A DNA stretch of 64,000 bases, from NCBI GenBank assembly GCA_964017045.1, contig OZ024796.1, forward strand, positions 1,203,637-1,267,636. The letters are read 5' to 3'. The position numbers and the translations under genes were made by a program. The stretch comes from Omphiscola glabra. Its lineage: Eukaryota; Mollusca; Gastropoda; Lymnaeidae. A model generated the notes under the pieces. The model was not told the origin of the DNA. It was given only the letters and a program-made list of their open reading frames with translations, and did no database searches. Shown here piece after piece: positions 11,786 to 26,700 of the stretch (the stretch's first letter is position 1; every line of letters starts with the position of its first letter).

Positions 11786-14700
11786 AAAGTCCTGTCCTTC
11801 CATCTCCTGCAAAGCTGTTGTGTTGTAATTCTTCTAGCTCCTGCAGAGCCGATGTGTTGTAATCCTTCCATCTCCTGCAGAGCTGTTGTGTTGTAATCCT
11901 TCCATCTCCTGCAGAGCCGATGTGTTGTAATCCTTCCATCTCCTGCAGAGCTGTTGTGTTGTAATCCTTCCATCTCCTGCAGAGCTGTTGTGTTGTAATC
12001 CTTCCATCTCCTGCAGAGCTGTTGTGTTGTAATCCTTCCATCTCCTGCAGAGCTGTTGTGTTGTAATCCTTCCATCTCCTGCAGAGCTGTTGTGTTGTAA
12101 TCCTTCCATCTCCTGCAGAGCTGTTGTGTTGTAATCCTTCCATCTCCTGCAGAGCTGTTGTGTTGTAATCCTTCCATCTCCTGCAGAGCTGTTGTGTTGT
12201 AATCCTTCCATCTCCTGCAGAGCTGTTGTGTTGTAATCCTTCCATCTCCTGCAGAGCTGTTGTGTTGTAATCCTTCCATCTCCTGCAGAGCTGTTGTGTT
12301 GTAATCCTTCCATCTCCTGCAGAGCTGTTGTGTTGTAATCCTTCCATCTCCTGCAGAGCTGTTGTGTTGTAATCCTTCCATCTCCTGCAGAGCTGTTGTG
12401 TTGTAATCCTTCCATCTCCTGCAGAGCTGTTGTGTTGTAATCCTTCCATCTCCTGCAGAGCCGATGTGTTGTAATCCTTCCATCTCCTGCAGAGCTGTTG
12501 TGTTGTAATCCTTCCATCTCCTGCAGAGCTGTTGTGTTGTAATCCTTCCATCTCCTGCAGAGCTGTTGTGTTGTAATCCTTCCATCTCCTGCAGAGCTGT
12601 TGTGTTGTAATCCTTCCATCTCCTGCAGAGCTGTTGTGTTGTAATCCTTCCATCTCCTGCAGAGATGTTGTGTTGTAATCCTTCCATCTCCTGCAGAGCT
12701 GTTGTGTTGTAATCCTTCCATCTCCTGCAGAGCTGTTGTGTTGTAATCCTTCCATCTCCTGCAGAGCCGATGTGTTGTAATCCTTCCATCTCCTGCAGAG
12801 CCGTTGTGTTGTAATCCTTCCATCTCCTGCAGAGCTGTTGTGTTGAAATCCTTCCATCTCCTGCAGAGCTGTTGTGTTGTAATCCTTCCATCTCCTGCAG
12901 AGCTGTTGTGTTGTAATCCTTCCATCTCCTGCAGAGCTGTTGTGTTGTAATCCTTCCATCTCCTGCAGAGCTGTTGTGTTGTAATCCTTCCATCTCCTGC
13001 AGAGCTGTTGTGTTGTAATCCTTCCATCTCCTGCAGAGCTGTTGTGTTGTAATCCTTCCATCTCCTGCAGAGCTGTTGTGTTGTAATCCTTCCATCTCCT
13101 GCAGAGCTGTTGTGTTGTAATCCTTCCATCTCCTGCAGAGCTGTTGTGTTGTAATCCTTCCATCTCCTGCAGAGCTGTTGTGTTGTAATCCTTCCATCTC
13201 CTGCAGAGCTGTTGTGTTGTAATCCTTCCATCTCCTGCAGAGCTGTTGTGTTGTAATCCTTCCATCTCCTGCAGAGCCGATGTGTTGTAATCCTTCCATC
13301 TCCTGCAGAGCTGTTGTGTTGTAATCCTTCCATCTCCTGCAGAGCTGTTGTGTTGTAATCCTTCCATCTCCTGCAGAGCCGATGTGTTGTAATCCTTCCA
13401 TCTCCTGCAGAGCTGTTGTGTTGTAATCCTTCCATCTCCTGCAGAGCCGATGTGTTGTAATCCTTCCATCTCCTGCAGAGCCGATGTGTTGTAATCCTTC
13501 CATCTCCTGCAGAGCTGTTGTGTTGTAATCCTTCCATCTCCTGCAGAGCCGATGTGTTGTGTTGTGTTGTAATCCTTCCATCTCCTGCAGAGCTGTTGTG
13601 TTGTAATCCTTCCATCTCCTGCAGAGCTGATGTGTTGTAATCCTTCCATCTCCTGCAGAGCTGTTGTGTTGTAATCCTTCCATCTCCTGCAGAGCCGATG
13701 TGTTGTAATCCTTCCATCTCCTGCAGAGCTGTTGTGTTGTAATCCTTCCATCTCCTGCAGAGCCGATGTGTTGTAATCCTTCCATCTCCTGCAGAGCCGA
13801 TGTGTTGTAATCCTTCCATCTCCTGCAGAGCCGATGTGTTGTAATCCTTCCATCTCCTGCAGAGCCGATGTGTTGTAATCCTTCCATCTCCTGCAGAGCC
13901 GATGTGTTGTAATCCTTCCATCTCCTGCAGAGCCGATGTGTTGTAATCCTTCCATCTCCTGCAGAGCTGATGTGTTTTAATCCTTCCATCTCCTGCAGAG
14001 CCGATGTGTTGTAATCCTTCCATCTCCTGCAGAGCCGATGTGTTGTAATCCTTCCATCTCCTGCAGAGCCGATGTGTTGTAATCCTTCCATCTCCTGCAG
14101 AGCTGATGTGTTGTAATCCTTCCATCTCCTGCAGAGCTGATGTGTTGTAATCCTTCCATCTCCTGCAGAGCCGATGTGTTGTAATCCTTCCATCTCCTGC
14201 AGAGCCGATGTGTTGTAATCCTTCCATCTCCTGCAGAGCCGATGTGTTGTAATCCTTACATCTCCTGCAGAGCTGTTGTGTTGTAATCCTTCCATCTCCT
14301 GCAGAGCTGTTGTGTTGTAATCCTTCCATCTCCTGCAGAGCTGTTGTGTTGTAATCCTTCCATCTCCTGCAGAGCCGATGTGTTGTAATCCTTCCATCTC
14401 CTGCAGAGCTGTTGTGTTGTAATCCTTCCATCTCCTGCAGAGCTGATGTGTTGTAATCCTTCCATCTCCTGCAGAGCTGTTGTGTTGTAATCCTTCCATC
14501 TCCTGCAGAGCCGATGTGTTGTAATCCTTCCATCTCCTGCAGAGCTGTTGTGTTGTAATCCTTCCATCTCCTGCAGAGCCGATGTGTTGTAATCCTTCCA
14601 TCTCCTGCAGAGCTGATGTGTTGTAATCCTTCCATCTCCTGCAGAGCTGTTGTGTTGTAATCCTTCCATCTCCTGCAGAGCCGATGTGTTGTAATCCTTC

Positions 14701-17700
14701 CATCTCCTGCAGAGCTGTTGTGTTGTAATCCTTCCATCTCCTGCAGAGCCGATGTGTTGTAATCCTTCCATCTCCTGCAGAGCCGATGTGTTGTAATCCT
14801 TCCATCTCCTGCAGAGCCGATGTGTTGTAATCCTTCCATCTCCTGCAGAGCCGATGTATTGTAATCCTTCCATCTCCTGAAGAGCCGATGTGTTGTAATC
14901 CTTCCATCTCCTGCAGAGCCGATGTGTTGTAATCCTTCCATCTCCTGCAGAGCTGATGTGTTGTAATCCTTCCATCTCCTGCAGAGCCGATGTGTTGTAA
15001 TCCTTCCATCTCCTGCAGAGCCGATGTGTTGTAATCCTTCCATCTCCTGCAGAGCCGATGTGTTGTAATCCTTCCATCTCCTGCAGAGCTGTTGTGTTGT
15101 AATCCTTCCATCTCCTGCAGAGCCGATGTGTTGTAATCCTTCCATCTCCTGCAGAGCCGATGTGTTGTAATCCTTCCATCTCCTGCAGAGCCGATGTGTT
15201 GTAATCCTTCCATCTCCTGCAGAGCCGATGTGTTGTAATCCTTCCATCTCCTGCAGAGCCGATGTGTTGTAATCCTTCCATCTCCTGCAGAGCCGATGTG
15301 TTGTAATCCTTCCATCTCCTGCAGAGCCGATGTGTTGTAATCCTTCCATCTCCTGCAGAGCCGATGTGTTGTAATCCTTCCATCTCCTGCAGAGCCGATG
15401 TGTTGTAATCCTTCCATCTCCTGCAGAGCCGATGTGTTGTAATCCTTCCATCTCCTGCAGAGCTGTTGTGTTGTAATCCTTCCATCTCCTGCAGAGCCGA
15501 TGTGTTGTAATCCTTCCATCTCCTGCAGAGCCGATGTGTTGTAATCCTTCCATCTCCTGCAGAGCCGATGTGTTGTAATCCTTCCATCTCCTGCAGAGCC
15601 GATGTGTTGTAATCCTTCCATCTCCTGCAGAGCTGTTGTGTTGTAATCCTTCCATCTCCTGCAGAGCCGATGTGTTGTAATCCTTCCATCTCCTGCAGAG
15701 CCGATGTGTTGTAATCCTTCCATCTCCTGCAGAGCTGATGTGTTGTAATCCTTCCATCTCCTGCAGAGCCGATGTGTTGTAATCCTTCCATCTCCTGCAG
15801 AGCCGATGTGTTGTAATCCTTCCATCTCCTGCAGAGCCGATGTGTTGTAATCCTTCCATCTCCTGCAGAGCTGTTGTGTTGTAATCCTTCCATCTCCTGC
15901 AGAGCCGATGTGTTGTAATCCTTCCATCTCCTGCAGAGCCGATGTGTTGTAATCCTTCCATCTCCTGCAGAGCCGATGTGTTGTAATCCTTCCATCTCCT
16001 GCAGAGCCGATGTGTTGTAATCCTTCCATCTCCTGCAGAGCTGTTGTGTTGTAATCCTTCCATCTCCTGCAGAGCCGATGTGTTGTAATCCTTCCATCTC
16101 CTGCAGAGCCGATGTGTTGTAATCCTTCCATCTCCTGCAGAACCGATGTGTTGTAATCCTTCCATCTCCTGCAGAGCCGATGTGTTGTAATCCTTCCATC
16201 TCCTGCAGAGCTGTTGTGTTGTAATCCTTCCATCTCCAGCAGAGCCGATGTGTTGTAATCCTTCCATCTCCTGCAGAGCCGATGTGTTGTAATCCTTCCA
16301 TCTCCTGCAGAGCCGATGTGTTGTAATCCTTCCATCTCCTGCAGAGCTGATGTGTTGTAATCCTTCCATCTCCTGCAGAGCCGATGTGTTGTAATCCTTC
16401 CATCTCCTGCAGAGCTGTTGTGTTGTAATCCTTCCATCTCCTGCAGAGCTGTTGTGTTGTAATCCTTCCATCTCCTGCAGAGCCGATGTGTTGTAATCCT
16501 TCCATCTCCTGCAGAGCTGTTGTGTTGTAATCCTTCCATCTCCTGCAGAGCTGTTGTGTTGTAATCCTTCCATCTCCTGCAGAGCTGATGTGTTGTAATC
16601 CTTCCATCTCCTGCAGAGCCGATGTGTTGTAATCCTTCCATCTCCTGCAGAGCTGTTGTGTTGTAATCCTTCCATCTCCTGCAGAGCCGATGTGTTGTAA
16701 TCCTTCCATCTCCTGCAGAGCCGATGTGTTGTAATCCTTCCATCTCCTGCAGAGCCGATGTGTTGTAATCCTTCCATCTCCTGCAGAGCCGATGTGTTGT
16801 AATCCTTCCATCTCCTGCAGAGCTGTTGTGTTGTAATCCTTCCATCTCCTGCAGAGCTGTTGTGTTGTAATCCTTCCATCTCCTGCAGAGCTGATGTGTT
16901 GTAATCCTTCCATCTCCTGCAGAGCCGATGTGTTGTAATCCTTCCATCTCCTGCAGAGCCGATGTGTTGTAATCCTTCCATCTCCTGCAGAGCTGATGTG
17001 TTGTAATCCTTCCATCTCCTGCAGAGCTGATGTGTTGTAATCCTTCCATCTCCTGCAGAGCCGATGTGTTGTAATCCTTCCATCTCCTGCAGAGCCGATG
17101 TGTTGTAATCCTTCCATCTCCTGCAGAGCCGATGTGTTGTAATCCTTCCATCTCCTGCAGAGCTGTTGTGTTGTAATCCTTCCATCTCCTGCAGAGCCGA
17201 TGTGTTGTAATCCTTCCATCTCCTGCAGAGCTGTTGTGTTGTAATCCTTCCATCTCCTGCAGAGCTGTTGTGTTGTAATCCTTCCATCTCCTGCAGAGCT
17301 GATGTGTTGTAATCCTTCCATCTCCTGCAGAGCCGATGTGTTGTAATCCTTCCATCTCCTGCAGAGCTGTTGTGTTGTAATCCTTCCATCTCCTGCAGAG
17401 CTGTTGTGTTGTAATCCTTCCATCTCCTGCAGAGCTGTTGTGTTGTAATCCTTCCATCTCCTGCAGAGCCGATGTGTTGTAATCCTTCCATCTCCTGCAG
17501 AGCTGTTGTGTTGTAATCCTTCCATCTCCTGCAGAGCCGATGTGTTGTATACTTCCATCTTCTGCAGAGCTGTTGTGTTGTAATCCTTCCATCTCCTGCA
17601 GAGCCGATGTGTTGTAATCCTTCCATCTCCTGCAGAGCTGTTGTGTTGTAATCCTTCCATCTCCTGCAGAGCCGATGTGTTGTAATCCTTCCATCTCCTG

Positions 17701-20700
17701 CAGAGCTGTTGTGTTGTAATCCTTCCATCTCCTGCAGAGCCGATGTGTTGTAATCCTTCCATCTCCTGCAGAGCTGTTGTGTTGTAATCCTTCCATCTCC
17801 TGCAGAGCTGTTGTGTTGTAATCCTTCCATCTCCTGCAGAGCCGATGTGTTGTAATCCTTCCATCTCCTGCAGAGCCGATGTGTTGTAATCCTTCCATCT
17901 CCTGCAGAGCTGATGTGTTGTAATCCTTCCATCTCCTGCAGAGCTGATGTGTTGTAATCCTTCCATCTCCTGCAGAGCCGATGTGTTGTAATCCTTCCAT
18001 CTCCTGCAGAGCCGATGTGTTGTAATCCTTCCATCTCCTGCAGAGCCGATGTGTTGTAATCCTTCCATCTCCTGCAGAGCCGATGTGTTGTAATCCTTCC
18101 ATCTCCTGCAGAGCTGTTGTGTTGTAATCCTTCCATCTCCTGCAGAGCCGATGTGTTGTAATCCTTCCATCTCCTGCAGAGCCGATGTGTTGTAATCCTT
18201 CCATCTCCTGCAGAGCCGATGTGTTGTAATCCTTCCATCTCCTGCAGAGCTGTTGTGTTGTAATCCTTCCATCTCCTGCAGAGCTGATGTGTTGTAATCC
18301 TTCCATCTCCTGCAGAGCCGATGTGTTGTAATCCTTCCATCTCCTGCAGAGCTGTTGTGTTGTAATCCTTCCATCTCCTGCAGAGCCGATGTGTTGTAAT
18401 CCTTCCATCTCCTGCAGAGCTGTTGTGTTGTAATCCTTCCATCTCCTGCAGAGCCGATGTGTTGTAATCCTTCCATCTCCTGCAGAGCCGATGTGTTGTA
18501 ATCCTTCCATCTCCTGCAGAGCTGTTGTGTTGTAATCCTACCATCTCCTGCAGAGCCGATGTGTTGTAATCCTTCCATCTCCTGCAGAGCCGATGTGTTG
18601 TAATCCTTCCATCTCCTGCAGAGCTGTTGTGTTGTAATCCTTCCATCTCCTGCAGAGCCGATGTGTTGTAATCCTTCCATCTCCTGCAGAGCCGATGTGT
18701 TGTAATCCTTCCATCTCCTGCAGAGCTGTTGTGTTGTAATCCTTCCATCTCCTGCAGAGCCGATGTGTTGTAATCCTTCCATCTCCTGCAGAGCTGTTGT
18801 GTTGTAATCCTTCCATCTCCTGCAGAGCCGATGTGTTGTAATCCTTCCATCTCCTGCAGAGCCGATGTGTTGTAATCCTTCCATCTCCTGCAGAGCTGTT
18901 GTGTTGTAATCCTTCCATCTCCTGCAGAGCCGATGTGTTGTAATCCTTCCATCTCCTGCAGAGCCGATGTGTTGTAATCCTTCCATCTCCTGCAGAGCTG
19001 TTGTGTTGTAATCCTTCCATCTCCTGCAGAGCCGATGTGTTGTAATCCTTCCATCTCCTGCAGAGCCGATGTGTTGTAATCCTTCCATCTCCTGCAGAGC
19101 TGTTGTGTTGTAATCCTTCCATCTCCTGCAGAGCCGATGTGTTGTAATCCTTCCATCTCCTGCAGAGCCGATGTGTTGTAATCCTTCCATCTCCTGCAGA
19201 GCTGTTGTGTTTTAATCCTTCCATCTCCTGCAGAGCCGATGTGTTGTAATCCTTCCATCTCCTGCAGAGCCGATGTGTTGTAATCCTTCCATCTCCTGCA
19301 GAGCTGTTGTGTTGTAATCCTTCCATCTCCTGCAGAGCCGATGTGTTGTAATCCTTCCATCTCCTGCAGAGCTGTTGTGTTGTAATCCTTCCATCTCCTG
19401 CAGAGCCGATGTGTTGTAATCCTTCCATCTCCTGCAGAGCCGATGTGTTGTAATCCTTCCATCTCCTGCAGAGCCGATGTGTTGTAATCCTTCCATCTCC
19501 TGCAGAGCTGTTGTGTTGTAATCCTTCCATCTCCTGCAGAGCCGATGTGTTGTAATCCTTCCATCTCCTGCAGAGCCGATGTGTTGTAATCCTTCCATCT
19601 CCTGCAGAGCTGTTGTGTTGTAATCCTTCCATCTCATGCAGAGCCGATGTGTTGTAATCCTTCCATCTCCTGCAGAGCTGTTGTGTTGTAATCCTTCCAT
19701 CTCCTGCAGAGCCGATGTGTTGTAATCCTTCCATCTCCTGCAGAGCTGTTGTGTTGTAATCCTTCCATCTCCTGCAGAGCTGTTGTGTTGTAATCCTTCC
19801 ATCTCCAACAGAGCTGTTGTGTTGTAATCCTTCCATCTCCTGCAGAGCTGTTGTGTTGTAATCCTTCCATCTCCTGCAGAGCCGATGTGTTGTAATCCTT
19901 CCATCTCCTGCAGAGCTGTTGTGTTGTAATCCTTCCATCTCCTGCAGAGCTGTTGTGTTGTAATCCTTCCATCTCCTGCAGAGCTGTTGTGTTGTAATCC
20001 TTCCATCTCCTGCAGAGCTGTTGTGTTGTAATCCTTCCATCTCCTGCAGAGCCGATGTGTTGTAATCCTTCCATCTCCTGCAGAGCTGTTGTGTTGTAAT
20101 CCTTCCATCTCCTGCAGAGCCGATGTGTTGTAATCCTTCCATCTCCTGCAGAGCCGATGTGTTGTAATCCTTCCATCTCCTGCAGAGCCGATGTGTTGTA
20201 ATCCTTCCATCTCCTGCAGAGCCGATGTGTTGTAATCCTTCCATCTCCTGCAGAGCTGTTGTGTTGTAATCCTTCCATCTCCTGCAGAGCCGATGTGTTG
20301 TAATCCTTCCATCTCCTGCAGAGCCGATGTGTTGTAATCCTTCCATCTCCTGCAGAGCTGTTGTGTTGTAATCCTTCCATCTCCTGCAGAGCCGATGTGT
20401 TGTAATCCTTCCATCTCCTGCAGAGCCGATGTGTTGTAATCCTTCCATCTCCTGCAGAGCTGTTGTGTTTTAATCCTTCCATCTCCTGCAGAGCCGATGT
20501 GTTGTAATCCTTCCATCTCCTGCAGAGCCGATGTGTTGTAATCCTTCCATCTCCTGCAGAGCTGTTGTGTTGTAATCCTTCCATCTCCTGCAGAGCCGAT
20601 GTGTTGTAATCCTTCCATCTCCTGCAGAGCTGTTGTGTTGTAATCCTTCCATCTCCTGCAGAGCCGATGTGTTGTAATCCTTCCATCTCCTGCAGAGCCG

Positions 20701-23700
20701 ATGTGTTGTAATCCTTCCATCTCCTGCAGAGCCGATGTGTTGTAATCCTTCCATCTCCTGCAGAGCTGTTGTGTTGTAATCCTTCCATCTCCTGCAGAGC
20801 CGATGTGTTGTAATCCTTCCATCTCCTGCAGAGCCGATGTGTTGTAATCCTTCCATCTCCTGCAGAGCTGTTGTGTTGTAATCCTTCCATCTCATGCAGA
20901 GCCGATGTGTTGTAATCCTTCCATCTCCTGCAGAGCTGTTGTGTTGTAATCCTTCCATCTCCTGCAGAGCCGATGTGTTGTAATCCTTCCATCTCCTGCA
21001 GAGCTGTTGTGTTGTAATCCTTCCATCTCCTGCAGAGCTGTTGTGTTGTAATCCTTCCATCTCCAACAGAGCTGTTGTGTTGTAATCCTTCCATCTCCTG
21101 CAGAGCTGTTGTGTTGTAATCCTTCCATCTCCTGCAGAGCCGATGTGTTGTAATCCTTCCATCTCCTGCAGAGCTGTTGTGTTGTAATCCTTCCATCTCC
21201 TGCAGAGCTGTTGTGTTGTAATCCTTCCATCTCCTGCAGAGCTGTTGTGTTGTAATCCTTCCATCTCATGCAGAGCTGTTGTGTTGTAATCCTTCCATCT
21301 CCTGCAGAGCCGATGTGTTGTAATCCTTCCATCTCCTGCAGAGCTGTTGTGTTGTAATCCTTCCATCTCCTGCAGAGCCGATGTGTTGTAATCCTTCCAT
21401 CTCCTGCAGAGCCGATGTGTTGTAATCCTTCCATCTCCTGCAGAGCCGATGTGTTGTAATCCTTCCATCTCCTGCAGAGCTGTTGTGTTGTAATCCTTCC
21501 ATCTCCTGCAGAGCCGATGTGTTGTAATCCTTCCATCTCCTGCAGAGCCGATGTGTTGTAATCCTTCCATCTCCTGCAGAGCCGATGTGTTGTAATCCTT
21601 CCATCTCCTGCAGAGCCGATGTGTTGTAATCCTTCCATCTCCTGCAGAGCTGATGTGTTGTAATCCTTCCATCTCCTGCAGAGCTGTTGTGTTGTAATCC
21701 TTCCATCTCCTGCAGAGCCGATGTGTTGTAATCCTTCCATCTCCTGCAGAGCCGATGTGTTGTAATCCTTCCATCTCCTGCAGAGCCGATGTGTTGTAAT
21801 CCTTCCATCTCCTGCAGAGCCGATGTGTTGTAATCCTTCCATCTCCTGCAGAGCTGTTGTGTTGTAATCCTTCCATCTCCTGCAGAGCCGATGTGTTGTA
21901 ATCCTTCCATCTCCTGCAGAGCCGATGTGTTGTAATCCTTCCATCTCCTGCAGAGCCGATGTGTTGTAATCCTTCCATCTCCTGCAAAGCTGTTGTGTTG
22001 TAATCCTTCCATCTCCTGCAGAGCCGATGTGTTGTAATCCTTCCATCTCCTGCAGAGCCGATGTGTTGTAATCCTTCCATCTCCTGCAGAGCTGATGTGT
22101 TGTAATCCTTCCATCTCCTGCAGAGCTGTTGTGTTGTAATCCTTCCATCTCCTGCAGAGCCGATGTGTTGTAATCCTTCCATCTCCTGCAGAGCCGATGT
22201 GTTGTAATCCTTCCATCTCCTGCAGAGCCGATGTGTTGTAATCCTTCCATCTCCTGCAGAGCCGATGTGTTGTAATCCTTCCATCTCCTGCAGAGCTGTT
22301 GTGTTGTAATCCTTCCATCTCCTGCAGAGCCGATGTGTTGTAATCCTTCCATCTCCTGCAGAGCCGATGTGTTGTAATCCTTCCATCTCCTGCAGAGCTG
22401 ATGTGTTGTAATCCTTCCATCTCCTGCAGAGCTGTTGTGTTGTAATCCTTCCATCTCCTGCAGAGCCGATGTGTTGTAATCCTTCCATCTCCTGCAGAGC
22501 CGATGTGTTGTAATCCTTCCATCTCCTGCAGAGCCGATGTGTTGTAATCCTTCCATCTCCTGCAGAGCTGTTGTGTTGTAATCCTTCCATCTCCTGCAGA
22601 GCCGATGTGTTGTAATCCTTCCATCTCCTGCAGAGCTGATGTGTTGTAATCCTTCCATCTCCTGCAGAGCCGATGTGTTGTAATCCTTCCATCTCCTGCA
22701 GAGCCGATGTGTTGTAATCCTTCCATCTCCTGCAGAGCTGTTGTGTTGTAATCCTTCCATCTCCTGCAGAGCCGATGTGTTGTAATCCTTCCATCTCCTG
22801 CAGAGCCGATGTGTTGTAATCCTTCCATCTCCTGCAGAGCCGATGTGTTGTAATCCTTCCATCTCCTGCAGAGCTGTTGTGTTGTAATCCTTCCATCTCC
22901 TGCAGAGCCGATGTGTTGTAATCCTTCCATCTCCTGCAGAGCCGATGTGTTGTAATCCTTCCATCTCCTGCAGAGCCGATGTGTTGTAATCCTTCCATCT
23001 CCTGCAGAGCCGATGTGTTGTAATCCTTCCATCTCCTGCAGAGCCGATGTGTTGTAATCCTTCCATCTCCTGCAGAGCCGATGTGTTGTAATCCTTCCAT
23101 CTCCTGCAGAGCCGATGTGTTGTAATCCTTCCATCTCCTGCAGAGCCGATGTGTTGTAATCCTTCCATCTCCTGCAGAGCCGATGTGTTGTAATCCTTCC
23201 ATCTCCTGCAGAGCCGATGTGTTGTAATCCTTCCATCTCCTGCAGAGCCGATGTGTTGTAATCCTTCCATCTCCTGCAGAGCCGATGTGTTGTAATCCTT
23301 CCATCTCCTGCAGAGCTGATGTGTTGTAATCCTTCCATCTCCTGCAGAGCCGATGTGTTGTAATCCTTCCATCTCCTGCAGAGCCGATGTGTTGTAATCC
23401 TTCCATCTCCTGCAGAGCCGATGTGTTGTAATCCTTCCATCTCCTGCAGAGCCGATGTGTTGTAATCCTTCCATCTCCTGCAGAGCCGATGTGTTGTAAT
23501 CCTTCCATCTCCTGCAGAGCCGATGTGTTGTAATCCTTCCATCTCCTGCAGAGCTGTTGTGTTGTAATCCTTCCATCTCCTGCAGAGCCGATGTGTTGTA
23601 ATCCTTCCATCTCCTGCAGAGCCGATGTGTTGTAATCCTTCCATCTCCTGCAGAGCCGATGTGTTGTAATCCTTCCATCTCCTGCAGAGCTGTTGTGTTG

Positions 23701-26700
23701 TAATCCTTCCATCTCCTGCAGAGCCGATGTGTTGTAATCCTTCCATCTCCTGCAGAGCCGATGTGTTGTAATCCTTCCATCTCCTGCAGAGCTGTTGTGT
23801 TGTAATCCTTCCATCTCCTGCAGAGCCGATGTGTTGTAATCCTTCCATCTCCTGCAGAGCCGATGTGTTGTAATCCTTCCATCTCCTGCAGAGCTGTTGT
23901 GTTGTAATCCTTCCATCTCCTGCAGAGCCGATGTGTTGTAATCCTTCCATCTCCTGCAGAGCCGATGTGTTGTAATCCTTCCATCTCCTGCAGAGCTGTT
24001 GTGTTTTAATCCTTCCATCTCCTGCAGAGCCGATGTGTTGTAATCCTTCCATCTCCTGCAGAGCCGATGTGTTGTAATCCTTCCATCTCCTGCAGAGCTG
24101 TTGTGTTGTAATCCTTCCATCTCCTGCAGAGCCGATGTGTTGTAATCCTTCCATCTCCTGCAGAGCTGTTGTGTTGTAATCCTTCCATCTCCTGCAGAGC
24201 CGATGTGTTGTAATCCTTCCATCTCCTGCAGAGCCGATGTGTTGTAATCCTTCCATCTCCTGCAGAGCCGATGTGTTGTAATCCTTCCATCTCCTTCAGA
24301 GCTGTTGTGTTGTAATCCTTCCATCTCCTGCAGAGCCGATGTGTTGTAATCCTTCCATCTCCTGCAGAGCCGATGTGTTGTAATCCTTCCATCTCCTGCA
24401 GAGCTGTTGTGTTGTAATCCTTCCATCTCCTGCAGAGCCGATGTGTTGTAATCCTTCCATCTCCTGCAGAGCTGTTGTGTTGTAATCCTTCCATCTCCTG
24501 CAGAGCCGATGTGTTGTAATCCTTCCATCTCCTGCAGAGCTGTTGTGTTGTAATCCTTCCATCTCCTGCAGAGCTGTTGTGTTGTAATCCTTCCATCTCC
24601 TGCAGAGCTGTTGTGTTGTAATCCTTCCATCTCCTGCAGAGCTGTTGTGTTGTAATCCTTCCATCTCCTGCAGAGCCGATGTGTTGTAATCCTTCCATCT
24701 CCTGCAGAGCTGTTGTGTTGTAATCCTTCCATCTCCTGCAGAGCTGTTGTGTTGTAATCCTTCCATCTCCTGCAGAGCTGTTGTGTTGTAATCCTTCCAT
24801 CTCCTGCAGAGCTGTTGTGTTGTAATCCTTCCATCTCCTGCAGAGCCGATGTGTTGTAATCCTTCCATCTCCTGCAGAGCTGTTGTGTTGTAATCCTTCC
24901 ATCTCCTGCAGAGCCGATGTGTTGTAATCCTTCCATCTCCTGCAGAGCCGATGTGTTGTAATCCTTCCATCTCCTGCAGAGCCGATGTGTTGTAATCCTT
25001 CCATCTCCTGCAGAGCTGTTGTGTTGTAATCCTTCCATCTCCTGCAGAGCCGATGTGTTGTAATCCTTCCATCTCCTGCAGAGCCGATGTGTTGTAATCC
25101 TTCCATCTCCTGCAGAGCTGATGTGTTGTAATCCTTCCATCTCCTGCAGAGCTGTTGTGTTGTAATCCTTCCATCTCCTGCAGAGCCGATGTGTTGTAAT
25201 CCTTCCATCTCCTGCAGAGCCGATGTGTTGTAATCCTTCCATCTCCTGCAGAGCCGATGTGTTGTAATCCTTCCATCTCCTGCAGAGCCGATGTGTTGTA
25301 ATCCTTCCATCTCCTGCAGAGCCGATGTGTTGTAATCCTTCCATCTCCTGCAGAGCCGATGTGTTGTAATCCTTCCATCTCCTGCAGAGCCGATGTGTTG
25401 TAATCCTTCCATCTCCTGCAGAGCTGATGTGTTGTAATCCTTCCATCTCCTGCAGAGCTGTTGTGTTGTAATCCTTCCATCTCCTGCAGAGCCGATGTGT
25501 TGTAATCCTTCCATCTCCTGCAGAGCCGATGTGTTGTAATCCTTCCATCTCCTGCAGAGCCGATGTGTTGTAATCCTTCCATCTCCTGCAGAGCCGATGT
25601 GTTGTAATCCTTCCATCTCCTGCAGAGCTGTTGTGTTGTAATCCTTCCATCTCCTGCAGAGCCGATGTGTTGTAATCCTTCCATCTCCTGCAGAGCCGAT
25701 GTGTTGTAATCCTTCCATCTCCTGCAGAGCCGATGTGTTGTAATCCTTCCATCTCCTGCAGAGCCGATGTGTTGTAATCCTTCCATCTCCTGCAGAGCCG
25801 ATGTGTTGTAATCCTTCCATCTCCTGCAGAGCCGATGTGTTGTAATCCTTCCATCTCCTGCAGAGCCGATGTGTTGTAATCCTTCCATCTCCTGCAGAGC
25901 CGATGTGTTGTAATCCTTCCATCTCCTGCAGAGCCGATGTGTTGTAATCCTTCCATCTCCTGCAGAGCCGATGTGTTGTAATCCTTCCATCTCCTGCAGA
26001 GCCGATGTGTTGTAATCCTTCCATCTCCTGCAGAGCCGATGTGTTGTAATCCTTCCATCTCCTGCAGAGCTGATGTGTTGTAATCCTTCCATCTCCTGCA
26101 GAGCCGATGTGTTGTAATCCTTCCATCTCCTGCAGAGCCGATGTGTTGTAATCCTTCCATCTCCTGCAGAGCCGATGTGTTGTAATCCTTCCATCTCCTG
26201 CAGAGCCGATGTGTTGTAATCCTTCCATCTCCTGCAGAGCCGATGTGTTGTAATCCTTCCATCTCCTGCAGAGCTGTTGTGTTGTAATCCTTCCATCTCC
26301 TGCAGAGCCGATGTGTTGTAATCCTTCCATCTCCTGCAGAGCCGATGTGTTGTAATCCTTCCATCTCCTGCAGAGCCGATGTGTTGTAATCCTTCCATCT
26401 CCTGCAGAGCCGATGTGTTGTAATCCTTCCATCTCCTGCAGAGCCGATGTGTTGTAATCCTTCCATCTCCTGCAGAGCCGATGTGTTGTAATCCTTCCAT
26501 CTCCTGCAGAGCTGATGTGTTGTAATCCTTCCATCTCCTGCAGAGCCGATGTGTTGTAATCCTTCCATCTCCTGCAGAGCCGATGTGTTGTAATCCTTCC
26601 ATCTCCTGCAGAGCCGATGTGTTGTAATCCTTCCATCTCCTGCAGAGCCGATGTGTTGTAATCCTTCCATCTCCTGCAGAGCCGATGTGTTGTAATCCTT

